From Galbibacter pacificus (GTDB lineage: Bacteria; Bacteroidota; Bacteroidia; Flavobacteriales; Flavobacteriaceae): a stretch of DNA of 64,000 bases. A program made the translations under genes and the position numbers. Within the stretch, counting starts at the first letter, position 1. Each line of letters starts with the position of its first letter. Below the pieces are notes generated by a model. The model ran no database searches, was not told the DNA's origin, and saw only the letters and a program-made list of their open reading frames with translations. The stretch spans positions 613,582 through 677,581 of the forward strand of contig NZ_JAQSVC010000003.1 of assembly GCF_029603165.1 (NCBI RefSeq), written 5' to 3'. Shown in pieces: positions 55,702 to 63,960 of the stretch.

Positions 55702-55819
55702 AACTATTATTATTATAATACAAATGTATAAATTATATTATTTTTATAATAGACAAAAGGGATTTAATTTTGTTCCAACATTTTAAAAAGAATACTATAA
55801 AAAGGAAAATTTTGAGCGT
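55702..55819. promoter_or_regulatory. Divergent LysR/mdaB promoter region
   Basis: ATACAAATGTAT (55718-55729) is an imperfect dyad of the T-N11-A type bound by LysR proteins. A TAATTTTG -7 box (55765-55772) points to the mdaB-like gene; no -33 TTG is seen at the proper distance, as expected for an activated promoter. The region is extremely AT-rich. Confidence 0.5.
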
Positions 55820-56425
55820 ATGAAAAAGGTATTTATAATTAACGGCGGACAAACTTTTGGAAATTCAAAAGGGGAGTTTAATAAAACCATGGTAGATCTG
55901 GCAGCTACTTATTTTGCTGAGGAAAAAGGGTATGAGGTAAAAGTGACCGATATAAACCAGGCCTATAATGCAGCAGCAGAAACCAAAAAATTTATCTGGG
56001 CGGACATCATTGTCTATCATTTGCCCATATGGTGGTTCCAGGTACCGCACAAACTCAAGGAATATTTTGATTATGTTTTTAAAAACGGACAGGTTTACAA
56101 CAACGATGGAAGGTCTTCTAAAAACCCAGCCATTAATTATGGAACCGGGGGATTGTTAAAGGGGCGAACATATATGGTAAATACCAGTTGGAATGCTCCC
56201 AATGAAGCATTTACCCTTCCGGGGGAATTTTTTAATGAAACTTCTGTGGATAAAGGTGTTTTATTTGGTTTTCACAGAATGAATGCCTTTTTGGACATGG
56301 AACCTTTGCCGGGCATTCATTTTTACGATGTGGTTAAAAACAATAATGTAGAAGGTGAAAAGGTAAAATACAAAGCACATCTGGATGCTGTTTTTGCCAC
56401 AAAAGACAAACGTATAGCCCTATAG
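55820..56425 (+). CDS. NAD(P)H:quinone oxidoreductase, MdaB-like
   Basis: The 201-residue flavodoxin-fold protein matches the modulator-of-drug-activity B group: FIINGGQTFGNSKGEFNKTM, ADIIVYHLPIWWFQVPHKLK and GGLLKGRTYMVNTSWNAP. It transfers two electrons from NAD(P)H to quinones via FAD. Regulation by the divergent LysR gene is likely. The length is normal. Confidence 0.88.
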   Translation: MKKVFIINGGQTFGNSKGEFNKTMVDLAATYFAEEKGYEVKVTDINQAYNAAAETKKFIWADIIVYHLPIWWFQVPHKLKEYFDYVFKNGQVYNNDGRSSKNPAINYGTGGLLKGRTYMVNTSWNAPNEAFTLPGEFFNETSVDKGVLFGFHRMNAFLDMEPLPGIHFYDVVKNNNVEGEKVKYKAHLDAVFATKDKRIAL

Positions 56426-56495
56426 GCATTTCTTGGATTTTGTACATAAGGTCAAAAAAGGAACTTGATCATTTCATCCCTTTTTGACCTTTTTA

Positions 56496-57395
56496 TTAAC
56501 CATATACATATTGCTGCACGTGTTTTTTAAAATAGATAATGCTGTCTTTTACACTTTGCATGGGAGAATGGGCAAAATTTCCGCCCTGTTCCAGGTAATA
56601 ATATTCCAAACCGGCTTCAGTCGGGTCGGGAAGTATTTTAGTATAGTCTATGGAACCGTTCCCCAATTCGGTATAATCCTTCGTAATTTTATCCATGTCT
56701 TTTATGTGCCAAAGTACAAAGCGTTTGGGCTGCAATTCTACCAACTCTTTCGGGGTATAGTTGGAAGAACGCATTACCCAATACATGTCCATTTCGAGTT
56801 TTACCAAATCGGGATCGGTTTCTTTTAAGATGAGATCAAATCCGTTTTCGCCATTGTGGTCTTCAAATTCAAACCCATGATTGTGGTAGGCAAACCCCAA
56901 CCCGGATTTATTGATGCGTTCCCCAATTACATTTAGCCTTTTGGACATAAGCTTAAAATTGTCGATGGTACGTTGTTCGGGTGCTATCCATGGCCAGGTA
57001 ATGTATTTCATGTTTAGTTTTTGCGCACCTACAATGCATTGGTCCACAAAACGCATCAACACATCTTCCGAAGCATTCAAATAAGTCGAAAAACCAAAAT
57101 GGCCACTTGAAACGGTAAGGTCAAGATCGTTTAAAATGGCATTAAATTCATCGGCATTTATCCCATAAAAAGTATTTTTTTCGGCATCAAACCCAAAAAT
57201 TTCAAAATCTTCATACCCCATTTCCTTTACGGCCTTTAGGGAGTTAACCGGGTCTTTTATCATTTCGTTGTTAATGGTATACAACTGCAAGCCCAGTTTG
57301 TAGTTTGGGGCAAGATTTGTGGCAAACGCCGGATAAGGAAATAGGGACGAAGCCCCTAAAGCTCCCATGGCGCCCATAAAATGTCTTCTATTCAT
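56496..57395 (-). CDS. Sugar phosphate isomerase/epimerase-like TIM barrel protein, Tat signal
   Basis: The 299-residue product begins with a twin-arginine-type signal (MNRRHFMGAMGALGASSLF) and continues with the xylose-isomerase-like barrel (YKLGLQLYTINNEM, GYEDFEIFGF, FAYHNHGFEFED and metal-site LEMDMYW). The export signal suggests a periplasmic enzyme. Members act on sugars or inositols; the substrate is unknown. Confidence 0.87.
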   Translation of the reverse strand: MNRRHFMGAMGALGASSLFPYPAFATNLAPNYKLGLQLYTINNEMIKDPVNSLKAVKEMGYEDFEIFGFDAEKNTFYGINADEFNAILNDLDLTVSSGHFGFSTYLNASEDVLMRFVDQCIVGAQKLNMKYITWPWIAPEQRTIDNFKLMSKRLNVIGERINKSGLGFAYHNHGFEFEDHNGENGFDLILKETDPDLVKLEMDMYWVMRSSNYTPKELVELQPKRFVLWHIKDMDKITKDYTELGNGSIDYTKILPDPTEAGLEYYYLEQGGNFAHSPMQSVKDSIIYFKKHVQQYVYG

Positions 57396-57431
57396 GTTGT
57401 TTTGGTTGGTTATTTGTGGTTTGGTATAAAT

Positions 57432-58019
57432 TTATTCAGATGAAATAATGGCATCACAAAAATTTGCATCTTCTGTACATCTTTTAAAAATATCGGTATA
57501 ATCCAGCTTGTCAGTTTCTTTTGGGTTTATGCTGCCTTCAATATAGTATTTTGCGTTCATTTTATCGTTTACCTGAAGGCAACCGGCAACCGAAAATGCA
57601 TGCCAATGGTTGGAAACCACAAAAACAACATCGCCTTCTTGCATAACCTTCTTTCCGCTTTCATCTTTTAGGGAACGGCTGTAACAATAGTTTCCAATTG
57701 TACTTTGCGATTTTTCTTCTTTGTGGATAATGGCTTCGGGAACATGGTTCTCTTTTAAAATTTCGGCCATTTCTGTGGCTTCGCAAAACCCCGAATGGTG
57801 TGCATTGCATCCGCCGGAAACAATAATGTAATCAAACTTTTCTGGGGTATTGTATAGTTTTAAGGCCACGTTCATGCGGTTTTTCAATGTGGGAACATCT
57901 GCCGAACCCAAAACCAGCATTCCGGTTCTTTGGTGTGTTTTTTGTGCATGTACGGTAGAAGTAAGGGAACAAGCAATTAAACAGGCGAATAATAAAAAGG
58001 CATGATTTTTTAACTTCAT
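57432..58019 (-). CDS. YdcF/SanA-like DUF218 protein, exported
   Basis: The 195-residue protein has a signal peptide (about 1-25, ending STVHAQ) and the DUF218 core: YIIVSGGCNAHHSGFCEATE, then LKENHVPEAIIHKEEKSQST. The conserved GG, Glu and Ser-Thr residues are all visible. ElyC/SanA relatives are linked to envelope integrity. The gene is 36 bp upstream of the isomerase-like gene on the same strand, so they may form an operon. Confidence 0.75.
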   Translation of the reverse strand: MKLKNHAFLLFACLIACSLTSTVHAQKTHQRTGMLVLGSADVPTLKNRMNVALKLYNTPEKFDYIIVSGGCNAHHSGFCEATEMAEILKENHVPEAIIHKEEKSQSTIGNYCYSRSLKDESGKKVMQEGDVVFVVSNHWHAFSVAGCLQVNDKMNAKYYIEGSINPKETDKLDYTDIFKRCTEDANFCDAIISSE

Positions 58020-58191
58020 AAAATGTTTTTTTAAAAACGATATACGCTTCGTGGGTTCCTTGCATAAATATCGGTAGAATTTTTCACTTTATATAAGTCT
58101 TTTTCATTCCATATATTCAATGTATAATACATATTTTACATTATTCAGAATGGCGTTTATCGTTCAGGGTTCTGTTGCTTTTCTTTTTTCG

Positions 58192-58217
58192 TTGCCTGCT
58201 TAAAACCATTATCTTTG
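58192..58217 (+). promoter_or_regulatory. Bacteroidota promoter of gltX
   Basis: TTG (58192-58194), 15 bp, then TATCTTTG (58210-58217). The -7 box overlaps an in-frame TTG at 58215 that would extend the gltX frame, which supports the ATG at 58233 as the true start. Confidence 0.6.
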
Positions 58218-58232
58218 CCAAAAAACCGAGCA

Positions 58233-59786
58233 ATGAGTACAAAAGTTCGTGTGCGTTTTGCACCCAGTCCCACGGGACCCTTACATATTGGTGGCGTAAG
58301 AACTGCCTTGTTTAATTACCTGTTTGCCAAAAAGCACGGAGGCGATTTTATTTTGAGGATCGAAGATACCGACCAAAACCGATATGTCGAGGGGGCCGAA
58401 AGATACATTGTAGATTCCTTGAACTGGCTAAATATTCCTTATGATGAAGGCCCGGGGTCTGCCGAGGAAACACAACGAAAATATGGATCTTACCGCCAAA
58501 GCGAGCGCAGGCATTTGTATAAGCAATATGCCGATTTGCTATTGGAAAAAGGATGGGCATATTACGCCTTTGATACCGCCGACGAGCTCGATGCACATAG
58601 AAAAGAACACGAAGCAAAAGGAAAAACCTTTATTTACAATTGGCACAACCGCCAAAAATTGAAAAATTCGTTGGCACTTACGCAAGATGAAGTTCAGCAA
58701 AAAATAGATGCAGGCCATGAGTATGTTATCCGGTTTAAATCACCTCAAGACGAAAAGCTTCATTTAAAAGATATTATCCGGGGGGATATGGAGATAGATA
58801 CCAATATTCTGGACGATAAGGTATTGTTTAAAAGCGATGGCATGCCAACGTATCATTTGGCAAATATTGTAGACGACCACTTAATGGAAATTACCCATGT
58901 AATCCGTGGGGAAGAATGGTTGCCGTCTTTGGCCCTGCATGTTTTACTGTATAGGGCTTTTGATTGGCAGGAACCACAATTTGCACATTTACCGTTGATA
59001 TTGAAACCTACCGGAAAAGGTAAATTGAGCAAGCGCGATGGCGATAAAATGGGCTTTCCCGTATTTCCGTTGGAATGGAGGGATCCAAGTACAGGGACTA
59101 TTTCCCGTGGCTATAAAGAAGATGGTTATTTTAACGATGCCGTGATAAACTTTTTGGCGTTTTTAGGGTGGAACCCCGGGACCGAACAGGAAATTTTCAG
59201 TTTGAATGGTTTAATTGAAGCATTTCAATTGGAAAAAGTACACAAAGCGGGCGCACGTTTCGACCCAGACAAAACCAAATGGTATAATCATCAGTATTTG
59301 CAACAAAAAAGCAACAAAGAGTTAACGGGGCTTTTTATGGATTTTATTGCTAGTCATAAAGTGGTATCAGGCGAAATAGCTCCCTCTTTGGTCAATAAAG
59401 ATTACATAACAAATGTGGTCGCATTAATTAAAGAACGTGCCGATTTTGTAGCCGATTTTTGGACGCAGGCGGATTTCTTCTTTGTAGCACCATCAGCTTA
59501 TGATGAAAAGGCCGCCAAAAAGCAATGGAAAGAAAATACCAATGAGTATATGGATGAGGTTGCCGGTGTGATCGCCGGGATAGACAATTTTGCTTCTGAA
59601 AACATTGAAACTATTGTAAAGCAATGGATAAGCAACAGAGAACTTGGTTTCGGGAAAATAATGCCCCCTTTACGTTTGGCATTGGTAGGCGCCATGAAAG
59701 GCCCTCACGTTTTTGATATTATTGCTTTAATTGGAAAAGAAGAAACTACATATAGGATAAACAAGGCTATCGAAGTTTTAGGATAA
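58233..59786 (+). CDS. gltX: Glutamyl-tRNA synthetase
   Basis: This 517-residue class I synthetase charges tRNA-Glu. It has the HIGH-type motif RFAPSPTGPLHIGGVRTALF, the KMSKS-type motif GKLSKRDGDKMG and the C-terminal anticodon-binding domain. The start is MSTKVRVRFAPSPTG; the longer frame begins inside the promoter. The length is usual for the phylum. Confidence 0.96.
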   Translation: MSTKVRVRFAPSPTGPLHIGGVRTALFNYLFAKKHGGDFILRIEDTDQNRYVEGAERYIVDSLNWLNIPYDEGPGSAEETQRKYGSYRQSERRHLYKQYADLLLEKGWAYYAFDTADELDAHRKEHEAKGKTFIYNWHNRQKLKNSLALTQDEVQQKIDAGHEYVIRFKSPQDEKLHLKDIIRGDMEIDTNILDDKVLFKSDGMPTYHLANIVDDHLMEITHVIRGEEWLPSLALHVLLYRAFDWQEPQFAHLPLILKPTGKGKLSKRDGDKMGFPVFPLEWRDPSTGTISRGYKEDGYFNDAVINFLAFLGWNPGTEQEIFSLNGLIEAFQLEKVHKAGARFDPDKTKWYNHQYLQQKSNKELTGLFMDFIASHKVVSGEIAPSLVNKDYITNVVALIKERADFVADFWTQADFFFVAPSAYDEKAAKKQWKENTNEYMDEVAGVIAGIDNFASENIETIVKQWISNRELGFGKIMPPLRLALVGAMKGPHVFDIIALIGKEETTYRINKAIEVLG

Positions 59787-59922
59787 CGGATGCGCTATAG
59801 GCCCAAGATATTGCATGAGACCTTTCGGGCTTGTTTTATAAATTATTTTTTCCATTATCGGGATTAAATAGCTCCATTATTTGTATTTTACAACAATCAA
59901 TATTTTTAAACCTATAGCAATT

Positions 59923-60843
59923 ATGTATTTTCTTATTCCATTGGCTTTTATCGGGATTATTATCCTGTTTAGTGCCTTCTTCATCGTAAAACAACAAACG
60001 GCAGTCGCTATTGAGCGCTTTGGCCGATTTCAAAGTATCCGTAATTCGGGCTTGCAGCTTAAAATCCCCATTGTAGACAGGATAGCGGGGCGTTTGAGCT
60101 TGAAGATCCAGCAGTTGGATGTTATCATAGAAACAAAAACCCTGGACGACGTTTTTGTAAAATTAAAAGTATCGGTTCAGTATGTGGTTATCAAGAGCAA
60201 GGTTTACGAGGCTTTTTACATGCTTGAATATCCGCACGATCAAATTACCTCTTATGTATTTGATGTGGTACGTGCCGAAGTCCCTAAAATGAAGCTGGAC
60301 GATGTTTTTGTTAAAAAGGATGATATTGCCATAGCCGTAAAAGCAGAGTTGCAGGAAGCCATGTTGGAATACGGTTTCGATATTATTAAAACACTTGTGA
60401 CGGATATTGACCCGGATCAGCAGGTCAAAGCGGCCATGAACCGTATTAATGCTTCAGAACGCGAGAAAATAGCAGCTCAGTTTGAAGGGGATGCGGCCCG
60501 TATATTAATTGTTGAAAAGGCAAAAGCCGAAGCCGAGAGCAAGCGCTTGCAAGGGCAGGGCATTGCCGACCAGCGACGTGAAATTGCACGAGGTTTGGAA
60601 GAATCGGTCGAAGTGTTGAACAAAGTAGGAATCAACTCGCAAGAAGCATCAGCCTTGATTGTTGTCACACAGCATTACGATACGTTGCAGGCCATAGGCG
60701 AAGAAACCAACAGCAATTTAATATTGCTACCCAATTCGCCACAGGCAGGGAGCGATATGTTGAACAATATGGTAGCCTCTTTTACGGCAAGTAACCAAAT
60801 AGGGGAAGCCATGAAGAAGCAAAACAAAAAGAAAGAGGAATAA
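59923..60843 (+). CDS. SPFH/stomatin-like membrane protein (QmcA-like)
   Basis: The 306-residue protein has one N-terminal helix (FLIPLAFIGIIILFSAFFIV), the SPFH/band-7 domain (VKQQTAVAIERFGRFQSIRN, then VPKMKLDDVFVKKDDI) and an Ala/Glu-rich coiled coil. Such proteins form oligomeric rings in the inner membrane and regulate FtsH-type proteolysis in some bacteria. A frame from TTG at 59881 is longer, but MYFLIPLAF is the standard N-terminus. Confidence 0.9.
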   Translation: MYFLIPLAFIGIIILFSAFFIVKQQTAVAIERFGRFQSIRNSGLQLKIPIVDRIAGRLSLKIQQLDVIIETKTLDDVFVKLKVSVQYVVIKSKVYEAFYMLEYPHDQITSYVFDVVRAEVPKMKLDDVFVKKDDIAIAVKAELQEAMLEYGFDIIKTLVTDIDPDQQVKAAMNRINASEREKIAAQFEGDAARILIVEKAKAEAESKRLQGQGIADQRREIARGLEESVEVLNKVGINSQEASALIVVTQHYDTLQAIGEETNSNLILLPNSPQAGSDMLNNMVASFTASNQIGEAMKKQNKKKEE

Positions 60844-60984
60844 AACCAAAGGGAAGATATTAAAAGGGTTGCCTAAAATTCCACCAACTTCCGAAAACTA
60901 TTTTGTCGGGAGAGCGTAATTAAAACCCTCTCCTATGATTTATCCTTCAGAGTATCCCCAAAGGGATGATTGCCGAACCTAATG

Positions 60985-61200
60985 TGTAATTATTGGGTTG
61001 TCCATTTCCTTTGGATGTTCCTGATGGCCAGGTACAGCAGTTTAAACAGGACCTGTCATTGGTAAAGGTACCTTGCGCACCTGCCGGTGGAAACCCTCCA
61101 CAGTCTTGGTGGTGTAAATGAGCGGATCGGCTGGGTTATTTAAAATACTGTGACAGCTGCTCCCAATTGTTCTACCAGCCATTTTTCACCCTTCAATTTA
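60985..61200 (-). pseudogene. IS256-family transposase remnant
   Basis: On the minus strand, three pieces in different frames match the C-terminal part of mutator-type transposases: NNWEQLSQYF, then DPLIYTTKTVEGFHRQVRKV, then FKLLYLAIRNIQRKW. Frameshifts separate them and a stop follows, with the usual last residues and both insertion-sequence ends missing. The DDE residues upstream are gone too. It shows a former insertion next to the recombinase module. Confidence 0.75.
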
Positions 61201-61242
61201 CTAGGCAGGTATCAAGTGAAAGCCAATATTGGCCAGGATGGA

Positions 61243-61662
61243 TTACCTCGAACTATGTTTAATAATTTTAAAGTCCCAAGGATAAAAACTTAAATTGTCC
61301 ATATACTTTTGCTTATGGACTATTAACATTTTCTCTATATGATTTTCGAGTATGGGAAGATAACCATATTCATAACAAAAATAATAGGTTCCTGTATTAA
61401 AAGGGAAAATATGTGTGAAAAGCTCGAACTTGTATCCCAATTTTGCCAGGACTTTCTTTTCTACGGTACTTTTCCCACTAGGGCAAAAATGGGCCAACAA
61501 ACTTCTGTTCCTTCTTAAATCGCTGTTTATCTTTTGAATGGAAAGTTCATGAAAAGGTCTGTTCGTATTATGGTACATACTCCTGCATTGTGCATCGCAA
61601 AATTTTTTATCAGAACGCCCTTTCAACTCTTTTTTACAAGATAAGCAATATTTAACGGGCAT
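61243..61662 (-). CDS. Zinc-ribbon protein beside the recombinase
   Basis: The 139-residue protein has an N-terminal four-Cys zinc ribbon (YCLSCKKELKGRSDKKFCDA, then QCRSMYHN), then a helical part and a distinctive FPFNTGTYYFCYEYGY segment. I recall similar short proteins scattered in Bacteroidota accessory regions, without known function. It is divergent from the recombinase gene and shares a 101-bp intergenic region with it that carries two AAACGTTT palindromes. Confidence 0.65.
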   Translation of the reverse strand: MPVKYCLSCKKELKGRSDKKFCDAQCRSMYHNTNRPFHELSIQKINSDLRRNRSLLAHFCPSGKSTVEKKVLAKLGYKFELFTHIFPFNTGTYYFCYEYGYLPILENHIEKMLIVHKQKYMDNLSFYPWDFKIIKHSSR

Positions 61663-61673
61663 AATACATATTA

Positions 61674-61706
61674 TTAAACGTTTACATACGAATATAAACG
61701 TTTATA
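61674..61706. promoter_or_regulatory. Paired AAACGTTT palindromes
   Basis: TTAAACGTTTACATA (from 61674) and ATAAACGTTTATATA (from 61694) are two near-identical palindromic units 20 bp apart, between the divergent zinc-ribbon and recombinase genes. They look like an operator, perhaps for the zinc-ribbon protein or the recombinase. Confidence 0.5.
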
Positions 61707-61763
61707 TATAAAGTTATGGTATTTTAATTGGTTAATCTTGTTTTGAAAACCTGAAAAATAGTT

Positions 61764-62888
61764 ATGGAGCGATCAATTACATTAAAACATTTGATGATTG
61801 ACAATAAAAAGTATATAGGGCTTCAATATCAAGCTGATAGAATCATACAGGCTCTGGTCGATGGATTGCCCGGGTTGGAATGGAGCAATCAGTACAATCT
61901 ATACTATATCCCCAACAACAAACCGACCCTAAATTTAATTTTCGAAAGGTTTAAAGGGATTGTATGGGTTAATGGGAATTATTTCTTTCGGGACAGCCCC
62001 TTAAAGGACACCTCAGAAAGCGTGGATGTAAATTGGTTTAGAAAGCGTACATACCGGGAAGGGTTCAGACCATGTCCCGAGGATTATCTCAAAAAGTTAG
62101 AACTTAAAAAATATGCAAATAGTACTGTTAAAAATTACGTGAAATCTTTTGAGGCTTTTATTAATTATTATAAGAATGAAGATTTAGTTGCTTTAAATGA
62201 AAATGATGTTAGGGATTACCTGCAAAAACTGGTTCAGGAAAAACGCTCTAATTCGTATATTAATCAGGCCATTAATGCCATAAAGTTCTACTATGAAGTG
62301 GTCCTTGGTATGCCTAATAGGTTTTATGCCATAGAAAGGCCTAGAAAAGAGCATAAATTACCTAAGGTATTGTCAAAACAGGACGCAATGGCAATAATAA
62401 ACAACACAAAGAATATAAAGCATCGCTGTATACTGGGACTATTGTATGCGTCAGGGCTTAGGAGAAGTGAATTATTAAACTTAAAACTGTCCGACATCGA
62501 CAGTAAAAGAATGTCGATCAAAATTAGACAGTCTAAAAACAATAAAGACAGGATGACCATACTTAGTAAGAGTGTTTTAGATGATCTCAGGGTATATTAC
62601 AAAGCCTATTTACCAAAGAAATATTTATTTGAAGGGCCTGAACCTGGTAAAAGATACAGTCCCTCAAGTGTGTTAAAAATTGTTTATAAAGCAGGCAAAA
62701 GGGCTGGAATAAAAGAAAGGGTTAGCCCCCATATGTTACGCCACAGCTTTGCAACCCATTTATTGGAAAATGGAACAAGCTTACGACATATTCAAATATT
62801 ATTGGGTCATAATTCGTCTAAGACCACAGAGATATATACACATGTGGCTACCAATACCTTTATGAACGTAAAAGATTTATTATCTTAG
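61764..62888 (+). CDS. XerC/D-like tyrosine recombinase of an integron-like module
   Basis: The 374-residue recombinase has an extra N-terminal domain of about 100 residues (ITLKHLMIDNKKYIGLQYQA and onward), a core-binding SAM-like domain (about 105-195) and a catalytic domain. The catalytic residues are Arg233 in SGLRRSE, Lys261 region in KNNKDR, His323 and Arg326 in SPHMLRHSF, His349 in LLGHN and Tyr358 in EIYTHV. I see no integron-integrase-specific insertion between motifs II and III, so it is Xer-like rather than a typical IntI. It is followed by attI-like and attC-like sequences and one gene. Confidence 0.9.
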   Translation: MERSITLKHLMIDNKKYIGLQYQADRIIQALVDGLPGLEWSNQYNLYYIPNNKPTLNLIFERFKGIVWVNGNYFFRDSPLKDTSESVDVNWFRKRTYREGFRPCPEDYLKKLELKKYANSTVKNYVKSFEAFINYYKNEDLVALNENDVRDYLQKLVQEKRSNSYINQAINAIKFYYEVVLGMPNRFYAIERPRKEHKLPKVLSKQDAMAIINNTKNIKHRCILGLLYASGLRRSELLNLKLSDIDSKRMSIKIRQSKNNKDRMTILSKSVLDDLRVYYKAYLPKKYLFEGPEPGKRYSPSSVLKIVYKAGKRAGIKERVSPHMLRHSFATHLLENGTSLRHIQILLGHNSSKTTEIYTHVATNTFMNVKDLLS

Positions 62889-62902
62889 TTCCCATAATAG
62901 AA

Positions 62903-62942
62903 ATATAGTTACCAAGGTAACTATATACAATTGTTAGGCACA
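62903..62942 (+). promoter_or_regulatory. Hairpin plus GTTAGGC core, attI-like site
   Basis: ATATAGTTACC and GGTAACTATAT form a perfect 11-bp stem with an AA loop (62903-62926). Four bases on, TTGTTAGGCACA (62931-62942) contains GTTAGGC (62933-62939), the GTTRRRY core of integron recombination sites. No GCCTAAC precedes the hairpin, so it looks like an attachment site next to the recombinase gene rather than a full attC. No T-tract follows, so it is not a clear terminator. Confidence 0.55.
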
Positions 62943-62956
62943 ATTTAAGGCAAACT

Positions 62957-63883
62957 ATGAACATTATAGAGAAAATTGAACATATCGCCAATTGGACATC
63001 TAAAAATGATAGCCGAGATACGAACCAAATTAATCACGAAAGTGGGGAAAATGACTTTTCTGCTATCGAAGAAATGATTGACGAAAAATTGCCAAATGAA
63101 TTCATTGAAGTTTATTCTAAAATAAACGGAGAAAATGGCGAGAACAGCGGAATATTATTTGGTCTTCAATTTATCTCAACAGAAAAGATAAAATTAGAAC
63201 TTGAGTTTTCAATAAGTCTATTAAAACCTGCTGAACGAAAAATTATTGATACTAAAACTTCGAAAAAAATTCTTGACGAAATTTCTGATTTGTATTTAAA
63301 ATCTATTCCGAACAAAAAGAAATTTGGTCTTTTTTCTAAAAAATGGATTAAAGCAAAATTTGACTGCTCAAATCAATCTTACAGCGGAATTAAAGTTGAA
63401 TATGAAAATGGAGACAAAAAGAATTATAATTTGAAAGAAAACTTTAGAGATAAAATGTTTGCTCTTGGAAAAGAAATACACAAACTCGAAGAGAAAAACT
63501 ACAATTGGGACAGCTTAGAATTTGTGTTGTTTCCAAATAGAAAATACATCGTTGAGAGAAAAGATTATGTTTGGGAAGATAAGATTGACTTTTCATCTTG
63601 TCCAGATGATAGTATTCGAAAAAAATATTTTCATTATAAATGGTTGCCGATGTTCTCAGATTATGGTGGGAATTTTATAGGGTTTGACCTTGACCCAGAT
63701 AAGAATGGAACTAAGGGACAAATTATTATTTACGGTCGTGACGAAGAAAAAATGGTTGTTTTAGCAGATAATTTGAATGATTTTTTAGATTTATCAATTA
63801 AAGAAATTAATGAAAATCCAAATCAATTTTTGACCGAAACACATATTCACGAAATATTTAAGCGGATAAAAAACTGTGCCTAA
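62957..63883 (+). CDS. SUKH (SMI1/KNR4)-like protein in a cassette
   Basis: The 308-residue protein has the SUKH pattern: LPNEFIEVYSKINGENGENS and GILFGLQFISTEKI near the N-terminus, then a late KWLPMFSDYGGNFIGFDLDP and GQIIIYGRDEEKMVVLADNL. SUKH proteins often act as immunity proteins against polymorphic toxins. No toxin partner is adjacent. The stop codon TAA lies within the GCCTAAC core, and the start follows the GTTAGGC core by 17 bp, as in integron cassettes. The low GC suggests transfer. Confidence 0.75.
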   Translation: MNIIEKIEHIANWTSKNDSRDTNQINHESGENDFSAIEEMIDEKLPNEFIEVYSKINGENGENSGILFGLQFISTEKIKLELEFSISLLKPAERKIIDTKTSKKILDEISDLYLKSIPNKKKFGLFSKKWIKAKFDCSNQSYSGIKVEYENGDKKNYNLKENFRDKMFALGKEIHKLEEKNYNWDSLEFVLFPNRKYIVERKDYVWEDKIDFSSCPDDSIRKKYFHYKWLPMFSDYGGNFIGFDLDPDKNGTKGQIIIYGRDEEKMVVLADNLNDFLDLSIKEINENPNQFLTETHIHEIFKRIKNCA

Positions 63884-63904
63884 CAACGGTAACCGTTGCA
63901 CAAC
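63875..63904 (+). promoter_or_regulatory. GCCTAAC core and hairpin after the cassette gene
   Basis: TGTGCCTAACAA (63875-63886) is the exact inverse of TTGTTAGGCACA at 62931, giving a 12-bp inverted repeat around the gene (16 bp with one mismatch). The core GCCTAAC is followed by a 6-bp CAACGG/CCGTTG hairpin with a TAA loop and then GCACAAC. This resembles the start of an attC site, but the closing GTTRRRY is not visible in the rest of the window. Confidence 0.5.
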
Positions 63905-63934
63905 CTATTAATTGTATAAATACAAGATCCAAAT

Positions 63935-63960
63935 AAGCCCTTAAAAGGGCTTTTATTTTG
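63935..63960 (+). terminator. Terminator after the cassette gene
   Basis: AAGCCCTT and AAGGGCTT form an 8-bp stem with an AA loop, followed by TTATTTTG. It lies 52 bp past the stop of the SUKH-like gene. Confidence 0.65.

Noticed and set aside
57721..57730. DnaA-box match TTGTGGATAA
   Set aside because: It lies inside the YdcF-like coding region as a single copy and is expected by chance in this sequence length.
62903..62926. Hairpin after the recombinase read as a terminator
   Set aside because: The stem is AT-rich and no T-tract follows; the adjacent GTTAGGC core favours a recombination site.
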